Of a stretch of 64,000 nucleotides of DNA, positions 1 to 7,451 are shown in pieces. The first letter of the stretch is position 1; each line of letters starts with the position of its first letter. Location of the stretch: the NCBI RefSeq assembly GCF_900109355.1, contig NZ_FOBF01000001.1:310001-374000 (forward strand), in the 5' to 3' direction. The notes below the pieces were generated by a model that worked only from the letters and a program-made list of their open reading frames with translations, searched no databases and was not told the origin of the DNA. The position numbers were made by a program, and so were the translations under genes. The DNA comes from Nonomuraea pusilla. GTDB lineage: Bacteria; Actinomycetota; Actinomycetes; Streptosporangiales; Streptosporangiaceae.

Positions 1-5
1 ATAAT

Positions 6-20
6 TTAGACGAATGTCGA
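6..20. promoter_or_regulatory. putative ArsR operator, copy 1
   Basis: The reverse complement reads TCGACATTCGTCTAA, closely matching three elements at 1508-1522, 1524-1538 and 1564-1578. It lies just upstream of the ribosome binding site of the first arsR gene, where an autoregulatory ArsR site is expected. That ArsR binds it is inferred. Confidence 0.4.
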
Positions 21-35
21 ATTAAGGAGCCGTGG

Positions 36-419
36 ATGACCGCCGTGACGATCCAGTGCTGCGCGCCGATCGCCCGCGAGCCGCTCAGCGAGGCCGACGC
101 CGCCGAACTGGCCACGCTGCTCAAGGCCGTGGCCGACCCGGTACGGCTGCGCCTGCTGTCGATGATCGGCTCCCACCCCGGCGGCGAGGCGTGCGTGTGC
201 GACCTGACCGGCGTCTTCGACCTGACCGCCCCCACCATCTCCCACCACCTGAAGGTGCTGCGCACCGCCGGGCTCATCGACGGCGAACGCCGCGGCACCT
301 GGGTCTACTACCGGATCATCCCCGAGGCGGTGAACAAGCTGGGCGTGCTGTTCGCCCCGCTCGCCGCCCCCGCCAAGGCGCAGAACGGCCCGGTGGACGT
401 AGAACTCCTCAACGCATGA
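36..419 (+). CDS. arsR: ArsR-family arsenic-sensing repressor (first of three)
   Basis: A 127-residue winged-helix repressor of the ArsR/SmtB family, expected to leave its operator when As(III) binds. The recognition helix carries the typical TISHHLKVL sequence (about residues 69-77). Candidate arsenic ligands are the adjacent Cys8-Cys9 at the N-terminus and Cys53/Cys55 in the ACVCDLT motif. An N-terminal Cys pair plus one Cys in the DNA-binding region is the arrangement known from the Corynebacterium glutamicum ArsR. The AAGGAG at 24-29 fixes the start. The stop overlaps the next start (ATGA), so the flavin monooxygenase is translationally coupled. It is distinct from the two other ArsR proteins in this window. 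Confidence 0.93.
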   Translation: MTAVTIQCCAPIAREPLSEADAAELATLLKAVADPVRLRLLSMIGSHPGGEACVCDLTGVFDLTAPTISHHLKVLRTAGLIDGERRGTWVYYRIIPEAVNKLGVLFAPLAAPAKAQNGPVDVELLNA

Positions 420-1474
420 CCGACGCGGCCCGCCTGGCCGATGTCGTGGTCATCGGCGCCGGACAGGCCGGGCTGGCGGCCGGGTACTACCTGCGGCGGG
501 CAGGTGCCGACTTCGTCATCCTGGACGCCCAGCAGACGCCCGGCGGAGCCTGGCAGCATGCCTGGCCGTCCCTGCGGCTGTTCTCGCCCGCGCAATACAG
601 CTCCCTGCCCGGCCGCATGATGCCGATCCCTGCCGACGGCGGCTATCCGGACGCCGCCCACGTCGTCGCCTACCTGACCGACTACGAGCAGCGTTACCGG
701 CTGCCGATCGTCCGCCCCGCCGCCGTGCAGGCCGTGCGACGTGCCGGTGACCGCCTCGCCGTGGAAAGCAGCGCCGGCACCTGGCGCGCCCGCATCGTCG
801 TCAGCGCCACAGGCACCTGGTGGCGCCCCTACGTCCCGCACTACCCCGGCATCGGTGACTTCCGCGGGAAGCAACTGCACACCGCCGGCTACCGCGGCCC
901 CGAGCCCTTCCATGGCCGCCGGGTGCTGGTCGTGGGCGGCGGCAACTCCGCCGCGCAGATCCTCGCCGAGCTCTCCCAGGTCGCCCAGACCACCTGGGCG
1001 ACACTGCGCCCGCCCCGGCTACTGCCCGACGAGATCGACGGCCGCGCCCTGTTCGACCTGGCCACCCGCCGCCACCAGGCCGCCCTGGCCGGACAGAACG
1101 CCGACAGCATCGGCGACCTGGGCGACATCGTCGCCGTCGCGCCCGTGCGCGAGGCCCGAGACCGCGGCGCGCTCAAGGCCGAGCCCATGTTCTCCCGCAT
1201 CACCCCCGACGGCGTGGCGTGGGCCGACGGCAGCACAGCGGCATTCGACGCGATCGTGTGGTGCACCGGCTTCCGTCCTGCACTGGCTCACCTGGCCCCG
1301 CTACGGCTGCGCGGCCCCGGCGGCGTGATCGGCACCGACGGCACCCGCGCCCTGGCCGAACCGCGCCTGCATCTGCTCGGCTATGGCGATTGGACCGGCG
1401 CGGCCTCGGCCACCCTCATCGGCGCCGGCCGCACCGCCCGCCAGCTGGCCGCAGAGGTCATCGCCCAGCTCTAG
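416..1474 (+). CDS. arsO: ArsO-like flavin-dependent monooxygenase
   Basis: A 352-residue two-dinucleotide-binding flavoprotein. The FAD site is the GAGQAGLAAG motif near residues 14-23, and a second Rossmann motif, GGGNSAAQ, lies near residue 170 for NADPH. This is the layout of flavin-containing monooxygenases. Proteins of this type are found in actinobacterial arsenic operons under the name ArsO, but their exact substrate is not settled; oxidation of an arsenical or a thiol is plausible. The ATG overlaps the arsR stop by four bases. It could instead be a general FAD/NADP oxidoreductase recruited to the operon; the context argues for an arsenic role. Confidence 0.85.
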   Translation: MTDAARLADVVVIGAGQAGLAAGYYLRRAGADFVILDAQQTPGGAWQHAWPSLRLFSPAQYSSLPGRMMPIPADGGYPDAAHVVAYLTDYEQRYRLPIVRPAAVQAVRRAGDRLAVESSAGTWRARIVVSATGTWWRPYVPHYPGIGDFRGKQLHTAGYRGPEPFHGRRVLVVGGGNSAAQILAELSQVAQTTWATLRPPRLLPDEIDGRALFDLATRRHQAALAGQNADSIGDLGDIVAVAPVREARDRGALKAEPMFSRITPDGVAWADGSTAAFDAIVWCTGFRPALAHLAPLRLRGPGGVIGTDGTRALAEPRLHLLGYGDWTGAASATLIGAGRTARQLAAEVIAQL

Positions 1475-1507
1475 GCGCACGCACTTCGGTGACATTCACA
1501 CTTTGAT

Positions 1508-1522
1508 TCGACCCACGTCTAT
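1508..1522. promoter_or_regulatory. putative ArsR operator, copy 2
   Basis: Reads TCGACCCACGTCTAT and resembles the elements at 6-20, 1524-1538 and 1564-1578. It lies in the 147-base gap between the arsO-like gene and the Cys-Cys-Gly gene, suggesting that the latter has its own ArsR-controlled promoter. Function is inferred. Confidence 0.35.
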
Positions 1523-1523
1523 C

Positions 1524-1538
1524 TTGACGAACATCTAA
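1524..1538. promoter_or_regulatory. putative ArsR operator, copy 3
   Basis: Reads TTGACGAACATCTAA. It starts 40 bases before the next copy (1564-1578), about four helical turns, so both copies would face the same side of the DNA. Inferred operator upstream of the Cys-Cys-Gly gene. Confidence 0.4.
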
Positions 1539-1563
1539 ACAACATGAGATCGTGACTCCTGAT

Positions 1564-1578
1564 TCGACATGCATCTAA
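1564..1578. promoter_or_regulatory. putative ArsR operator, copy 4
   Basis: Reads TCGACATGCATCTAA, very close to copy 1 read on the other strand. It is 43 bases upstream of the Cys-Cys-Gly gene start. Inferred operator. Confidence 0.4.
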
Positions 1579-1621
1579 GTGTTGATGGCCTCGACCTCGC
1601 ACCGGCAGAAGGGCAACCACC

Positions 1622-1882
1622 ATGACGACGAACCAGACCAGCGGCGGCTTCATCGGCGACCTGGCCGAGGCTTTCGCACCGCCCGCCGCCGGCGGCTGCT
1701 GCGGAGCTCCTGCCTCCCCCTCCCCGGCCAGTGACACGGCCCAGCAGGCAGATGCGGTCGCCACCGCCTGCTGCGGCAGCACGTCCGCCGCCCAGCAGGC
1801 CGCCCAGGCCGGCTGCTGCGGTCAGGCGCCGGCCCCCGCCGCCACGCCGGCCGAGGCAGCCTCCACCGGCTGCTGCGGATGA
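1622..1882 (+). CDS. small protein with four Cys-Cys-Gly motifs
   Basis: An 86-residue protein whose only cysteines are four pairs, at residues 26-27, 50-51, 65-66 and 84-85, each followed by Gly; the last CCG is the C-terminus. The linkers are rich in Ala, Pro, Gln and Ser and look disordered. There is no signal peptide or membrane segment. Similar CCG clusters occur in the N- or C-terminal tails of many arsenite methyltransferases, so soluble As(III) binding or delivery is the leading idea; this is inference. It overlaps the downstream peptidase by four bases (ATGA), implying coupled translation, and has its own upstream operator-like elements. A peptide substrate or precursor for the peptidase is an alternative. 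Confidence 0.8.
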   Translation: MTTNQTSGGFIGDLAEAFAPPAAGGCCGAPASPSPASDTAQQADAVATACCGSTSAAQQAAQAGCCGQAPAPAATPAEAASTGCCG

Positions 1883-3117
1883 CCTCCACCATGCCGGACC
1901 TCCCGCAGGCGCCCGGCCTGGCCGCCGTCGTGGAGCGGGTGTCGGCGGCGCGGATGCTGGCCGCGGTGCACGAGTTGGCCCGCGGCCGCTACGCCGGTCG
2001 GCGCGTGGGCACGCCCGGCGGCCGTGCCGCCGCCGCGTGGCTCGCCGAGCAGTTGCGCGAGCTGGGTGCCGAGGTCGAACTCGACTCCTTCCCCGTCACC
2101 GACGTGCGGGAGCTGTATGCCACCCCGGTACTGGAATGGAGCGCAGGCGGCCAGGCACTGCGCCTGGAACACCGCCGGGACTTCGTCGAGCACCTCGCCA
2201 CCGCCGACTCGCCGGACCCGCGCACCGCGCCGCTCGCCGCCGCCTCCGAGGCCGACCTGCGCGGCCGATGGGTGCTGGCCGAGGCCGGAGACTGGGCGCG
2301 GGCGTGCGAACGCGCCGAGGCCCACGGCGCGGCCGGAGTGCTGACCGCGCGCGGCACCGACGCCGAGGGGTGGATGCCCAAGATGATCGCCGGACCGGCC
2401 ACCCGAGCCGTGCCGATCATCGCCCTGCGCACCGACCTGCACGCCCGCCTGGCCGACGCGCTGGCCGCCGGGCCGGTGCGGGTGACCGCGTCGATGCCGC
2501 TCCGGCAGATCTCGACGGACGGCCGCAACGTGCACGCCCGCTTCCCTCACGCCGGGGGAGCGGGGAGCGGGCCGCGGGTGCTGCTGGCCGCGCACTACGT
2601 CGGCGTCGGCGACGACCCCGGCATGCGGTTTCCCGCAGCCGCCGACAACGCCTCCGGCGTGGCCGCCGTCCTGGAGGCCGCCCGCGTCCTGACAGCAGAC
2701 CCGGCCACCCGGGCCGACCTGTCGGTGGCCTTCCTGGACGCCGAGGAGACCGGGGCATGGGGCTCGGCCCACCACGCAGCCGCCCTGCCGTCCGACACGC
2801 TGGTGATCAACCTCGACGGCGCCGCGCAGCTGCACCAGGCCGCCTCGGTCGAGGCCGGCGGACCCGCCCATACCCTGCTGGCCACCCTCGATCAGGCCGC
2901 CCGCCTGACCGGCGTGCCGCTGCGAGCGGGCACGATGGCGTCTGACAACCGCCGCTACGCTGCCGTCGGCCTGGCCGCGATCGGCATCGGCGTGGGCATG
3001 CCCGGCTACCAGACCCCCGCCGAAACCCCCGACCGCGTCGAGGCAGACACCCTCGTGGCGGCCGCGCGACTGCTGGTCGCGTCGGTCGGACTGCTGGCTG
3101 TCCAGACCTCGGTCTGA
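1879..3117 (+). CDS. M28-type metallopeptidase with an altered metal site
   Basis: A 412-residue protein with an M28 (aminopeptidase Y/S type) zinc-peptidase core in its second half. Recognisable residues are His239 (AAHY), the bridging Asp256 (ADNASG), the Glu289-Glu290 pair (DAEETG) and Asp313 (NLDG). The last metal-binding His of the family, normally in a YHTPAD-like motif, appears as Gln378 (YQTPAE), so the second metal site may be weak or absent. No signal peptide is evident, so it is probably cytosolic. Residues 130-205 resemble a protease-associated insert. It is coupled to the Cys-Cys-Gly gene, making that peptide, or an arsenic-thiol conjugate, a candidate substrate. Family is secure; activity is not. 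Confidence 0.8.
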   Translation: MTSTMPDLPQAPGLAAVVERVSAARMLAAVHELARGRYAGRRVGTPGGRAAAAWLAEQLRELGAEVELDSFPVTDVRELYATPVLEWSAGGQALRLEHRRDFVEHLATADSPDPRTAPLAAASEADLRGRWVLAEAGDWARACERAEAHGAAGVLTARGTDAEGWMPKMIAGPATRAVPIIALRTDLHARLADALAAGPVRVTASMPLRQISTDGRNVHARFPHAGGAGSGPRVLLAAHYVGVGDDPGMRFPAAADNASGVAAVLEAARVLTADPATRADLSVAFLDAEETGAWGSAHHAAALPSDTLVINLDGAAQLHQAASVEAGGPAHTLLATLDQAARLTGVPLRAGTMASDNRRYAAVGLAAIGIGVGMPGYQTPAETPDRVEADTLVAAARLLVASVGLLAVQTSV

Positions 3118-3155
3118 CCAGCTCCTGATGGCCTACCCGCGCGGAAATGTGGTGC

Positions 3156-3923
3156 TCAGGCGCCGCTGGCCGATGATCGGGCGGCAGCTTGCTGGGTGAA
3201 GTGCTCGGTAAGGGCGGTCATCTTGCCGAGGTAGCGGGCGGCCAGTTGCAGGTGGGTGTAGGCCGTGTCCTCATCGACGGCTCGCCCGCGCGGATGGCCC
3301 GCCTCATTCCGGGTGATCCTGAGCAGGTCGGCCACCGCGTCCATGGTCAGGTTGTCGCCCAGGTCGTCGGGCAATGCGGGTCGCATCGGCTCCAGCCGGG
3401 CGCGCAGCGCCTGGAAGCGGGCGTTCTGGGAGCTCTTGGGGTTGTCTAGTTCCTTGCGCAGCTTCTCGGCCGAGGCGCCGAGGGCGGCGACCATGGCTTC
3501 GGCCACGCCGAGGAAGACCTGCTCAGCCGCGACACCGAGCATCACCGAGCAGGCCAGGTAGCAGCCGGCGTTGAAGGACTGCAGGGCCTCCTGCATGTAC
3601 TGGTAGGCGACCGGATGCAAGTTCGGCACCTGGCGGCGCAGCCGGCGAAGGTACCCCTCGGGGTCGTGAGGCTCCCACGGCCCGCCCTCGACCGCTCTGC
3701 GGCCTCGCTCGGACAGTTTCCACCGCCAGTTGTCACTGGCGGGTTGGCGTTCGGGGTCCAGGTAGATGAGGCCGTCGGCGAGCAGAGCCCATAACGTCTC
3801 CCACGCCTCGTGTGGTCGGCAGCCGGTGGCTGCCTGGATGGACTGGGGCAGGCAGGCGTCGTGGAAGCGGGTGTCGGCGTGTGGGGTGGCCATCAGTTTG
3901 AGGACCTGGCTGCGGATCTGCAT
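3156..3923 (-). CDS. winged-helix plus HEPN-like domain protein
   Basis: A 255-residue protein. Residues 1-80 look like a winged helix, with a LWALLADGLIYLD helix-wing. Residues 105-240 are all-alpha and carry Arg205-Asn-Glu-Ala-Gly-His210, matching the RX4-6H signature of HEPN ribonuclease and toxin domains (often RN...H). It is convergent with the M28 gene and is separated from arsC by a strong terminator, so it is probably transcribed independently. Stand-alone HEPN proteins act in toxin-antitoxin and abortive-infection systems, but no partner antitoxin is adjacent. It may instead be a regulatory or structural HEPN homologue. No arsenic link is visible beyond position. Confidence 0.65.
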   Translation of the reverse strand: MQIRSQVLKLMATPHADTRFHDACLPQSIQAATGCRPHEAWETLWALLADGLIYLDPERQPASDNWRWKLSERGRRAVEGGPWEPHDPEGYLRRLRRQVPNLHPVAYQYMQEALQSFNAGCYLACSVMLGVAAEQVFLGVAEAMVAALGASAEKLRKELDNPKSSQNARFQALRARLEPMRPALPDDLGDNLTMDAVADLLRITRNEAGHPRGRAVDEDTAYTHLQLAARYLGKMTALTEHFTQQAAARSSASGA

Positions 3924-3970
3924 CCCGACAGGGTAGCCAGCCGATTGCCGTATGTACCGGCGTGAAATGG

Positions 3971-4005
3971 GCGATGGCCGCCCCTGTGCAGGGGGCGGCC
4001 ATCGC
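3971..4005 (-). terminator. terminator of the arsR-acr3-arsC operon
   Basis: A perfect 14-bp GC-rich stem (3971-3984 with 3992-4005) and a 7-base loop lie 20 bases past the arsC stop on the minus strand. There is no long T-run, as is usual in actinobacteria. Confidence 0.7.
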
Positions 4006-4025
4006 GGTCGTTCAGTGCGGGCGGC

Positions 4026-4442
4026 TCAGTCAGGCAACAACTCGCTGAGCAGGTTCTCCATGCGGGCGCGGATGTCGTCACGGATGACTCGCACGGCGTC
4101 GATGCCCTGCCCGGCCGGGTCGTCGAGCTTCCAGTCCTCATACCGCTTGCCGGGGAAGATGGGGCAGGCGTCGCCGCAGCCCATGGTGATGACCACATCA
4201 GAGGCTTGCACGGCGTCGACGGACAGGACCTTGGGCCGGGCGGCGGTGATGTCGATGCCGACCTCGGCCATGGCCTCGACGGCGACGGGGTTGACCTGCT
4301 CGGCCGGGGCGGAACCGGCCGAGCGGACCTCGACGCGGTCGCCTGCCAGGTGGGTGAGCCACCCGGCGGCAATCTGGGAGCGTCCGGCGTTGTGCACGCA
4401 CACGAACAGGACGGAGGGCTTACCAGGGACGGACTCAGGCAC
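4026..4442 (-). CDS. arsC: arsenate reductase ArsC (low-molecular-weight phosphatase type)
   Basis: A 138-residue cytosolic arsenate reductase. The CX5R phosphatase loop is Cys15-Val-His-Asn-Ala-Gly-Arg21-Ser. Two further cysteines, Cys89 and Cys93 (TMGCGDAC), are placed for the relay that resolves the arseno-enzyme in thioredoxin- or mycothiol-coupled ArsC proteins. The DDPAG segment near residue 107 supplies the general acid. It reduces arsenate to arsenite, the substrate of the upstream Acr3 pump. It overlaps acr3 by eight bases. As the host is an actinobacterium, mycothiol/mycoredoxin is a plausible electron donor, but the sequence alone does not decide this. Confidence 0.95.
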   Translation of the reverse strand: MPESVPGKPSVLFVCVHNAGRSQIAAGWLTHLAGDRVEVRSAGSAPAEQVNPVAVEAMAEVGIDITAARPKVLSVDAVQASDVVITMGCGDACPIFPGKRYEDWKLDDPAGQGIDAVRVIRDDIRARMENLLSELLPD

Positions 4443-5544
4443 GGGCGGCCTCCTTGGGGGTGAACAGGCGGCGGCCGGCCAGGCTGACGTAGACCAGGGC
4501 GACCAGAACGGGAACCTCGATGAGCGGGCCGACCACTCCGGCCAGCGCCTGGCCGGAGGTGACGCCGAAGACGCCGACCGCCACGGCGATGGCCAGCTCG
4601 AAGTTGTTGCCGGCGGCGGTGAAGGCCAGCGTGGTGGAGCGCTCGTAGCTCAGGCAGATCAGCTTGCCGGCCAGGAACGATCCGCCCCACATGAGCGCGA
4701 AGTAGGCCAGCAGCGGCAGCGCGATGCGCGCGACGTCGCCGGGCCGGGAGGTGATCGTGCCGCCTTGCAGAGCGAACAGGATGACGATGGTGAACAGCAG
4801 CCCGTACAGGGCCAGCGGGCCGACGCGTGGCAGGAAACGGCTTTCGTACCAGTCCCGGCCGCGGGCGCGTTCGCCGAGCTTGCGGGAGGCGTAGCCGGCG
4901 GCCAGCGGGATGCCGAGGAAGATGAGCACGTACTGGGCGATGTCCCAGGCCGAGACCTCCAGCGCGGACTGCGCCAGGCCCAGCCAGCCGGGCAGCACCT
5001 GCAGGTAGAACCAGCCCAGCGCGCCGAACGCGACCACCTGGAAGACCGAGTTGAGCGCGACCAGGACGGCGGCGGCCTCGCGGTCGCCACACGCTAGGTC
5101 GTTCCAGATGAGGACCATGGCGATGCACCGCGCGAGCCCGACGATGATCAGGCCGGTGCGGTACTCGGGCAGGTCCGGCAGGAGGATCCAGGCCAGCGCG
5201 AACATGACGGCCGGGCCGAGCACCCAGTTCAGCACCAAGGAGGAGAGCAGCAAGCGGCGGTCACCGGTGACGGCGCCCAGACGGTCATAGCGGACCTTGG
5301 CCAGCACCGGGTACATCATCAGCAGCAGCCCGAGCGCGATCGGCAGCGAGATCTCGCCGACCTTCACCGCCTCCAGCGCGGTGTTCAGCCCCGGTACCAG
5401 CCGGCCGAGCAGCAGCCCGGCGGCCATCGCCGCGATGATCCACACCGGCAGGAAGCGGTCGAGCGTGGACAGGCCGGCGATGACGCCCTGCGCGGGCGCG
5501 GCGGCCGGCGAGGCCGGTGAAGCTGGGGACGTGGAAGAGGGCAT
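4435..5544 (-). CDS. acr3: arsenite efflux permease Acr3
   Basis: A 369-residue polytopic membrane protein with about ten hydrophobic segments, of the Acr3 (BART superfamily) arsenite/H+ antiporter family. The conserved membrane Cys140 (GLARCIAMV) that binds As(III) and the Glu of the GPLIEVPVL segment in a late helix are both present. A short Pro/Ala/Ser-rich N-terminal tail precedes the first helix. It starts 11 bases after arsR and ends within arsC, so the three form one operon. It exports arsenite made by ArsC. Confidence 0.95.
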   Translation of the reverse strand: MPSSTSPASPASPAAAPAQGVIAGLSTLDRFLPVWIIAAMAAGLLLGRLVPGLNTALEAVKVGEISLPIALGLLLMMYPVLAKVRYDRLGAVTGDRRLLLSSLVLNWVLGPAVMFALAWILLPDLPEYRTGLIIVGLARCIAMVLIWNDLACGDREAAAVLVALNSVFQVVAFGALGWFYLQVLPGWLGLAQSALEVSAWDIAQYVLIFLGIPLAAGYASRKLGERARGRDWYESRFLPRVGPLALYGLLFTIVILFALQGGTITSRPGDVARIALPLLAYFALMWGGSFLAGKLICLSYERSTTLAFTAAGNNFELAIAVAVGVFGVTSGQALAGVVGPLIEVPVLVALVYVSLAGRRLFTPKEAARA

Positions 5545-5555
5545 CGTGCTGATCC

Positions 5556-5897
5556 TCAGACGGTGGCGGGCACGTCGAGCAGGGCCGACAGCTCACCCAG
5601 TGTCTCGGGAACCAGCCGGTAGTACACCCAGGAGGCGCGCCGCTCCGAGGTCAGCAGCCCGACCTCCTTGAGCACCTTCAGGTGGTGGCTGATGGTCGGC
5701 TGGGACAGCTCGAATGCGCCGGTGATGTCGCACACGCACACCTCGCCGCCAGCGCGGCTGGCCACGATGGACAGGATGCGCAGCCGCACGGGGTCGCCCA
5801 GCGCCTTGAACACCCGCGCCACCCCGGCCGCCTGCTCGGCGTCCAGCGGTTCGCGCATCAGCGGCGGGCTGCACTCCAAGAGGTCCAGAGGTTCCAC
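5556..5897 (-). CDS. arsR: ArsR-family arsenic-sensing repressor (second)
   Basis: A 113-residue ArsR with recognition helix TISHHLKVL and the VCVCDIT metal motif (Cys54 and Cys56), plus Cys9 near the N-terminus. It is the paralogue nearest to the repressor at 36-419, but has a single rather than double N-terminal Cys. It heads the acr3-arsC operon and should repress it until As(III) binds. An operator-like element lies 45-58 bases upstream. Confidence 0.94.
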   Translation of the reverse strand: MEPLDLLECSPPLMREPLDAEQAAGVARVFKALGDPVRLRILSIVASRAGGEVCVCDITGAFELSQPTISHHLKVLKEVGLLTSERRASWVYYRLVPETLGELSALLDVPATV

Positions 5898-5941
5898 ATC
5901 TACTCCGTATAGACAGCCATCGAAATCGATGTCTCTCTATA

Positions 5942-5955
5942 TTGACACACATCAA
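5942..5955. promoter_or_regulatory. putative ArsR operator upstream of arsR-acr3-arsC
   Basis: TTGACACACATCAA is an imperfect dyad (TTGA-N6-TCAA) and resembles the TTGACGAACATCTAA element at 1524-1538. On the minus strand it lies upstream of the second arsR. A further weaker match lies at 5926-5940. Cross-regulation between the two related ArsR proteins is inferred. Confidence 0.45.
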
Positions 5956-5999
5956 AGCCAAAAGGAGCCCGCGGAGCTTGGGTGAGATCTCGTAACGAT

Positions 6000-6030
6000 G
6001 AAGGCCCTCGCCGACTCGGCGAGGGCCTTC
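6000..6030 (-). terminator. terminator of the arsR-arsM/N operon
   Basis: A perfect 14-bp stem (6000-6013 with 6017-6030) with a 3-base loop lies about 180 bases past the methyltransferase fusion stop. It separates that operon from the acr3 operon promoter. It is symmetric and could work in both directions. Confidence 0.65.
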
Positions 6031-6212
6031 AGCCATCACGTGTGCGTACCGGTGTGCGTGTCGCCTCTCGGCGAAGGGCACAACGCGGCTCCAGCCGAAC
6101 GGTAGTCCGCGAAGGCGATAGGTGAGGCCCGGGGACACTGGGCACACCGGCCACGACGGATGTAACCATCAGACGGCCATCCCTGTTCCCGGCCACCGTC
6201 CCGAGCGGCGAC

Positions 6213-7442
6213 TCAGGCCCCGGTCAAGGTGCTACGGCGCTCGATCATCAGCACGTCCCGCCAGAGACCGTGGTGACAGCCGATGCGCTCGCGGGTGCCC
6301 ACGACGCGGAAACCGAGCGCCTGGTGCAGGCTCAGGCTGGCGGCATTCTCGGGGAAGACACCCGACTGGATCGTCCAGACGCCGGCGTCCTCGGTGGCGG
6401 CTATGAACGCCGCCAGCAGCGCGCGACCGATGCCGTGAACCTGGCAGCCGGGGTGAACGTAGATGCTGTGCTCGACCACGCCCGCATACACCGGACGGGA
6501 CGAGACCGCCGAGGCTGCCACCCAGCCGAGCACCTCGCCGGAATCGGCATCCACCGCCACGTACCGCAGGTGCGGCAACCGGCTCGCGGTGAACCCCTCC
6601 CAACTGGGCGCAGTGGTCTCGAAACTGGCCTGGCCGGTGTCCAGCCCAGCCTGGTAGATCGCCAGCACCTCGGCGGCGTCGCTCTCGCGCATCGGCCGGA
6701 TCTCCAGGCCGGGCCCGATGGCGGGTTTCACCGCCTGGACGATGGCCGAGTGGACCCCGTCGCCGTGATCGGCGGTCAACGTGATGGCGATCTGGACGAA
6801 GCCGGCCGCGACGAGCAGATCCCGGTACTCCTGCACGCTGAGCGACCCGGCGGCGCAGCCGATGCGCTGCTCGGCCCGCTGTCGCGCCTGCTCGTCGAGC
6901 ACCTGGACGGTGACGACGTCGCTGACGCCGAACCGTCCGCCAGGCCGCAACACCCGGAACGCCTCAGCCAGCACTGCTGCCTTGTCGTCGGACAGGTTGA
7001 TCACGCAGTTGGAGATGACCACGTCGACCGTGTGGCCGGGCAGCGGGATCGCCTCGATCGTGCCGTGGAGAAACTGCACGTTGTGGAGGTCCGCCTGCTC
7101 GGCGTTGCGCTGGGCCAGTTCCACCATGGCGGGGCTGGCGTCCAGGCCGAAGACGGTGCCGTGCGGGCCGACGCGGCGGGCTGACAGCAGCACGTCGATG
7201 CCGCCACCAGAGCCCAGATCGAGCACCGTCTCACCCATACGCAGCTCGGCGACGGCGACCGGGTTGCCACACCCCAGGCTGGCTCGAAGCGCCCCGTCGG
7301 GGAGCGCGGCGTTGTCGTCGTAACCCGCCGGTCCGAAGCCGCCATCGGTGAAGGCGACGGGATCGCAGTCGGCGATGCGCTGCCCGCTCAGCGCGCTGCG
7401 AGCGAGGGCGGAGTAGTGGTCGACGATCTCGTCGTGCGCCAT
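6213..7442 (-). CDS. ArsM-ArsN fusion: arsenite methyltransferase plus GNAT acetyltransferase
   Basis: A 409-residue two-domain protein. Residues 1-240 are an S-adenosylmethionine-dependent As(III) methyltransferase, with SAM motif DLGSGGG (75-81) and the cysteines used by ArsM enzymes, Cys58 (LGCGNP), Cys146 (SNCVIN) and Cys196 (RIGCAAG), plus Cys26. Residues 246-405 are a complete GNAT domain of the phosphinothricin/arsinothricin N-acetyltransferase type, with FETTAP substrate segment, acetyl-CoA loop near 334-341 and the GVFPENAASL and ERIG...WRDV motifs. The junction is continuous, without frameshift. The protein could methylate arsenite and acetylate an amino-acid antibiotic such as arsinothricin. 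It starts nine bases after the third arsR. Both activities are inferred from motif conservation. Confidence 0.9.
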   Translation of the reverse strand: MAHDEIVDHYSALARSALSGQRIADCDPVAFTDGGFGPAGYDDNAALPDGALRASLGCGNPVAVAELRMGETVLDLGSGGGIDVLLSARRVGPHGTVFGLDASPAMVELAQRNAEQADLHNVQFLHGTIEAIPLPGHTVDVVISNCVINLSDDKAAVLAEAFRVLRPGGRFGVSDVVTVQVLDEQARQRAEQRIGCAAGSLSVQEYRDLLVAAGFVQIAITLTADHGDGVHSAIVQAVKPAIGPGLEIRPMRESDAAEVLAIYQAGLDTGQASFETTAPSWEGFTASRLPHLRYVAVDADSGEVLGWVAASAVSSRPVYAGVVEHSIYVHPGCQVHGIGRALLAAFIAATEDAGVWTIQSGVFPENAASLSLHQALGFRVVGTRERIGCHHGLWRDVLMIERRSTLTGA

Positions 7443-7451
7443 GAGATCTCC

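Noticed and set aside
5898..6212. A small gene between the second arsR and the arsM/N fusion
   Set aside because: The stretch holds a promoter/operator and a terminator hairpin; the open frames lack start signals.
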